Below are positions 61,267-64,000 of a DNA stretch of 64,000 nt, piece after piece (within the stretch, counting starts at the first letter, position 1; each line of letters starts with the position of its first letter). Source of the DNA: Kiritimatiellia bacterium (GTDB lineage Bacteria > Verrucomicrobiota > Kiritimatiellia > CAIQIC01 > JAGNIJ01); assembly GCA_018001225.1 (NCBI GenBank), contig JAGNIJ010000004.1, positions 1 to 64,000 on the forward strand. The letters are read 5' to 3'. The notes under the pieces are model-generated. The model did no database searches and was not told where the DNA came from. It worked only from the letters and a program-made list of their open reading frames with translations. The translations under genes were made by a program, and so were the position numbers.

Positions 61267-63246
61267 TCAAGGGCGCGCCACGACACGGTAGATGCGGCTG
61301 GTGGCAGCCGCTCCGCCGACATTCGTCACCGACAGGCTGGTATAGCGGCCTGTAATGGTTCCCCCCAGATCGAGCCAGGTGGGGGACGCCGCGAGCGCGT
61401 TGCTCGAGGTCTGTAGCTGGTAGTTCCGGACCAAGGACGAGGAGAACTCCGCGACCAGGGTGTTGTCGGTCTTGGTGATCTTTCGGAAGATGTCACCGCC
61501 GTCGGATTCGTCGGACCAGGCGAGGTCGGTCTCGCCCACGACGAGCAGCGGCTCGGTGGCCAGGGGCGGCGTGGTCTCCGTCAGGATGGCGAAGCGGATG
61601 TTGATCGTCTGCTGGATGCCGAGCAGGAACTGCACGTTGGTGGTGCCCCCCGGGTTGAGCGGCGAGTTCGTGGTAATGCCGCTTACGGTGAGGGTGGAGT
61701 TGAATCCTCCTCCGTTAGGCTGGGAAGGCGGTTGCTCAAGGACGAGGCCGCTGACCACGACTGTGCCCCCGGTGGAGAGCGATACGACGATATTGGTGCT
61801 GGTTCGCGGACGCAGGTCGGCGATGCTCGAAGGCGCCGGGAAAGTGGTGAGGTCAACGACTCGGAATCGCAGGCGGGTAATGGGGGCCGCGGAGTTGTTG
61901 ATGATCTTGCGCCGGAGGCTCAATGTCCCGAAGGTGCTGTTGTTGGCGGGGTCGGACGTGTAGTCGCGGGACCGGTTGGGGGGGCTGCCCACACTGGCCT
62001 CCGCGTCCACGGGCGCGTTGAGGACGGTGAAAGGCCCGGCGTGCAGCCTCCCGGGGCTGGAGAGGTTTTCCGGGCCGGGCGCCCCGAGCCGCTGACCGGC
62101 GCCGGCGGACGTGCCGTTGCTGTCCACGAAGATGAAATCCGCGCGGTTGGTCCCGGTGTCCTGCGCCTCGCCGCTGGTGAAATTGCGGACAAAGGCGTAA
62201 TCGATCGAGAAGGGCGTAAGCGCCGGGTAGCCCGCACCCTCCTTGTAGAGCGTATTGGTTTCGCTGGAGGATCCGACGGCGTCCATGCGCCGGGCGAGAT
62301 CGTAGTTGGCGGGATTGGCGGTCCGGAAGAGCGCGATGCCCGCGTTGTCGGGAATGTCGGTCGCGAAGGTCACATTGCCGGTGGCGGCCGCCCCCGGGCC
62401 GGCGGGATAACTGCCGAGGCTGTAGGAGCCGCTGTTGACGCCGAGAAAATGGCCGCGCGCCGGGATGATTGTGCCGTTGGGGATGACGAACCGGAGGCCG
62501 TTGGTGGCGGCCACGCTCCAGCCCGCCGAGCCGTCCGTGTTGGTTACGACTACGGGATAGTCCGAGTTGTTGTACAGTTCGACGTACTCGTCATTGGCGC
62601 CGGTCGGACCCCGTACGCGGAACTCGCTGATGACAACATGCGCAGGCAGCGGGTTCGTGGCCGTCATGAGTTGCAGGGTCCATCCGTTGGTGAACGCACC
62701 CAAATCACCGCCCGTGTCGTCCGTGACGTACAGGCTCCACGTGCCCCGCGCGGGCGATCCCGCCAGCGCGGACAGGCTCGCGGCCGGCGAGGGGGCCGGG
62801 GCCGGGGCGGCGAACGCGTCGGGAGCGCCGATGTTGGTCGGGCGGTAGGTTCCGCTGGTCAGAACGCCGCCGTCAGGCAGGCTCGCGACGGCCGAATCCG
62901 AGATCGTGAACACGAGGGACGTTGCATTCTCGCTGCCGCCCACGTCCGACATGAGCAGGATATTATGGCCCGAGGGGCTGACCAGCATCACGTCCACGTC
63001 ATCGGGGAACGAGTGCTCGAAGCCCTGGAGTTGCACGACGACATTGGTAACCACGTGGTCGGGCAGGCCGGACACGACGATCGTCAAAGGATATGGGCTG
63101 CCCGCGCCGGAGGTGGGGATGGAAATGGACGCCGCGTTGGTCAACGTCACGATCGCGGCGTCGGCTTGCCGGACATTCCCCGCAACGATCAACACACAGG
63201 CCCAGGCCGCAATGGGTATCCGCTTTGAACGATGGATGTTATACAT
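61267..63246 (-). CDS. Secreted protein with P-domain and lamin-tail domain
   Basis: A 659-residue exported protein. Residues 1-30 form a signal peptide. Residues about 31-185 match the proprotein-convertase P domain (VVVQLQGFEHSFPDDVDVMLVSPSGH, RGTWSLYVTDDTGGDLGAFTNGW). Residues about 195-340 match a lamin-tail domain (HVVISEFRVRGPTGANDEYVELYNN, GWSVAATNGLRFVIPNGT). The rest is repetitive beta-sheet ending in the C-terminal module shared with other secreted proteins here (NYQLQTSS to IYRVVARP). No protease domain is seen, so it is likely structural or adhesive. The start at 63246 gives the signal peptide. Confidence 0.82.
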   Translation of the reverse strand: MYNIHRSKRIPIAAWACVLIVAGNVRQADAAIVTLTNAASISIPTSGAGSPYPLTIVVSGLPDHVVTNVVVQLQGFEHSFPDDVDVMLVSPSGHNILLMSDVGGSENATSLVFTISDSAVASLPDGGVLTSGTYRPTNIGAPDAFAAPAPAPSPAASLSALAGSPARGTWSLYVTDDTGGDLGAFTNGWTLQLMTATNPLPAHVVISEFRVRGPTGANDEYVELYNNSDYPVVVTNTDGSAGWSVAATNGLRFVIPNGTIIPARGHFLGVNSGSYSLGSYPAGPGAAATGNVTFATDIPDNAGIALFRTANPANYDLARRMDAVGSSSETNTLYKEGAGYPALTPFSIDYAFVRNFTSGEAQDTGTNRADFIFVDSNGTSAGAGQRLGAPGPENLSSPGRLHAGPFTVLNAPVDAEASVGSPPNRSRDYTSDPANNSTFGTLSLRRKIINNSAAPITRLRFRVVDLTTFPAPSSIADLRPRTSTNIVVSLSTGGTVVVSGLVLEQPPSQPNGGGFNSTLTVSGITTNSPLNPGGTTNVQFLLGIQQTINIRFAILTETTPPLATEPLLVVGETDLAWSDESDGGDIFRKITKTDNTLVAEFSSSLVRNYQLQTSSNALAASPTWLDLGGTITGRYTSLSVTNVGGAAATSRIYRVVARP

Positions 63247-63567
63247 GGCTCTCGTCCCCCGCACGGGTTGTAATACACTCCGCTCCCACCCCCGCCCGCC
63301 GTTGCGAATCCGAGCGCCATGAATTCTCTTACAGACGTTTCCTTTTCTTCCTATGCTTACGCTGATGAGTGTGCGGAACGGATCGGCCGTCCCGCAGCGG
63401 CAGTATAAAACACAACGCGAAAATTTCAAGCCGATGATCGAAGAGGCCGGAGGCGCGGGGATCGAAGGGACGCCTGAATTCACAGACATGGCCTTTGAGT
63501 ATGATCAGGCGAGGGGTGACACAGCCGGGACGGCCGGGCCACTCTCCTGACCACATCCTTCGCTAAT
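63247..63567. other. Intergenic region with one promoter
   Basis: It holds the promoter described next and no convincing gene. A 65-codon frame on the plus strand lacks a ribosome binding site and family-like composition. No terminator with a T-run is visible after the YceH gene. Confidence 0.6.
63402..63429 (-). promoter_or_regulatory. Sigma-70-like promoter for the P-domain protein gene
   Basis: On the minus strand TTGAAA (63429-63424), a 16-base spacer and TATACT (63407-63402), about 155 bases before the ATG at 63246. One of the closest matches to consensus in the window. Confidence 0.5.
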
Positions 63568-64000
63568 TCAGGAAGGGACAGGCGGAGGCGGGTGCATGGC
63601 CGTCACCCGCTGACGCAGTTCTTCCACCTCGGCCCGAAGCGACGAGACTTCGGCTCGGAGTTGCTCCAACGTATCCGCCCCCTGGCTATCCTCTTTTTCC
63701 GCCGGCGCCGGGGAGGCGAGGGCTTCGGGCGGGGCCGGCGGGCCCGCCAGGAGATGCGCGTAGCGCTGTTCCTTGTGCCCGGGCTGACGCGGCAGCTTCA
63801 CGACGAGCGGGCCCTGCGGTCGTTCAACCAGGCCCTGGAGCACGGCCTCCACTTCGGGCAGGCCCTCGAACGGATGGAGGCGCGCGGCGTGGGCGCGGAG
63901 CTGGGCCGCCGTCTGCGGCCCGCGCAACATCAACTCGCACATCACGGCCGTGTCCTTGCCATCCAGGCCTATGGTCTCGGCCAGCAGCTGCTTGAACTTG
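63568..64000 (-). CDS. YceH/UPF0502-family protein (N-terminus outside window)
   Basis: The C-terminal 143 residues of a DUF480 protein. The winged-helix strings LLAETIGLDGKDTAVMCELM and LRGPQTAAQLRAHAARLHPF are characteristic, as is VVKLPRQPGHKEQRYAHLL. The last 40 residues are a coiled coil (LEQLRAEVSSLRAEVEELRQRV), as in other family members. The molecular role of YceH proteins is unknown. The frame is open to the edge of the window. Confidence 0.88.
   Translation of the reverse strand, partial: KFKQLLAETIGLDGKDTAVMCELMLRGPQTAAQLRAHAARLHPFEGLPEVEAVLQGLVERPQGPLVVKLPRQPGHKEQRYAHLLAGPPAPPEALASPAPAEKEDSQGADTLEQLRAEVSSLRAEVEELRQRVTAMHPPPPVPS

Noticed and set aside
63353-63550. 65-codon plus-strand frame
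   Set aside because: No ribosome binding site, no recognisable composition, and it overlies a good minus-strand promoter.

Overview
The window is a G+C-rich (visually about 65%), densely coded bacterial chromosome segment. The inferred source is a member of the PVC superphylum, most likely Kiritimatiellota or a related Verrucomicrobiota lineage. The reasons are the large secreted proteins with asparagine/threonine-rich beta-helix, PKD and Ca-binding type-3 repeat regions, a shared C-terminal module ending in an aromatic-Arg-Val/Leu motif, many short palindromic intergenic repeats, and an ordinary bacterial core gene set (secA, recA, sodB, phoB/phoR, aceE-aceF-lpd). No rRNA is present, so this placement is inference.

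Layout. 0-2 kb: tail of a tripartite efflux operon (TolC-like channel plus HlyD-like adaptor). 2.1-5.5 kb: PHP phosphatase, a nuclease fused to a helix-hairpin-helix, then a small unknown protein coupled to a DEAD-box helicase behind a promoter/operator-like palindrome. 5.7-14.6 kb: pyruvate dehydrogenase E1, E2 and E3, with an antisense gene for a giant secreted beta-helix protein between E1 and E2. A lipoate ligase at 24-25 kb could supply the E2 cofactor. 14.6-16.8 kb: a membrane protein and a secreted PQQ-type sugar dehydrogenase. 16.9-19.4 kb: a lower-G+C accessory island with an aspartyl-protease pair, an IS1-like transposase, a tmRNA-like 3' element and two large terminator-like hairpins. 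19.5-24.9 kb: sodB, a secreted protein, a membrane glycosyltransferase-like protein and lplA. 25-30.7 kb: a tight five-gene operon of a triple-TRAM membrane protein, a NERD protein, two small membrane proteins and ComEC. 30.9-36.4 kb: a PAS sensor, photolyase and PhoB/PhoR. 36.4-39.5 kb: a lipoprotein, a predicted nuclease, recA and thpR. 39.8-44.8 kb: a metallophosphatase, two small coupled genes and an MmeI-like single-chain restriction-modification enzyme. 45-48 kb: secA. 48-51.6 kb: SGNH hydrolase, KamA-type aminomutase and LhgO. 51.7-61.3 kb: an envelope-polymer cluster (GT2, two GT-C-like proteins, a CapA/LPG-synthase-type fusion, ATP-grasp, CapK-like ligase and an acyltransferase). 61.3-64 kb: a secreted P-domain/lamin-tail protein and the end of a YceH gene.

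The most unusual signals are non-coding: (i) a family of 54-59 bp elements of the form CTGTAG-hairpin-hairpin-CTACAG, whose arms differ in sequence but keep pairing, one of them in frame inside the restriction enzyme; (ii) a five-unit array of T4CCAA-nnn-TTGGA4 hairpins with a period of about 31 bp between the restriction enzyme and secA; and (iii) a 73-nt RNA-like element with tmRNA-type ends but no mRNA domain. The best protein candidates for undescribed systems are the CapA-fusion/ATP-grasp/CapK cluster and the triple-TRAM/NERD/ComEC operon.
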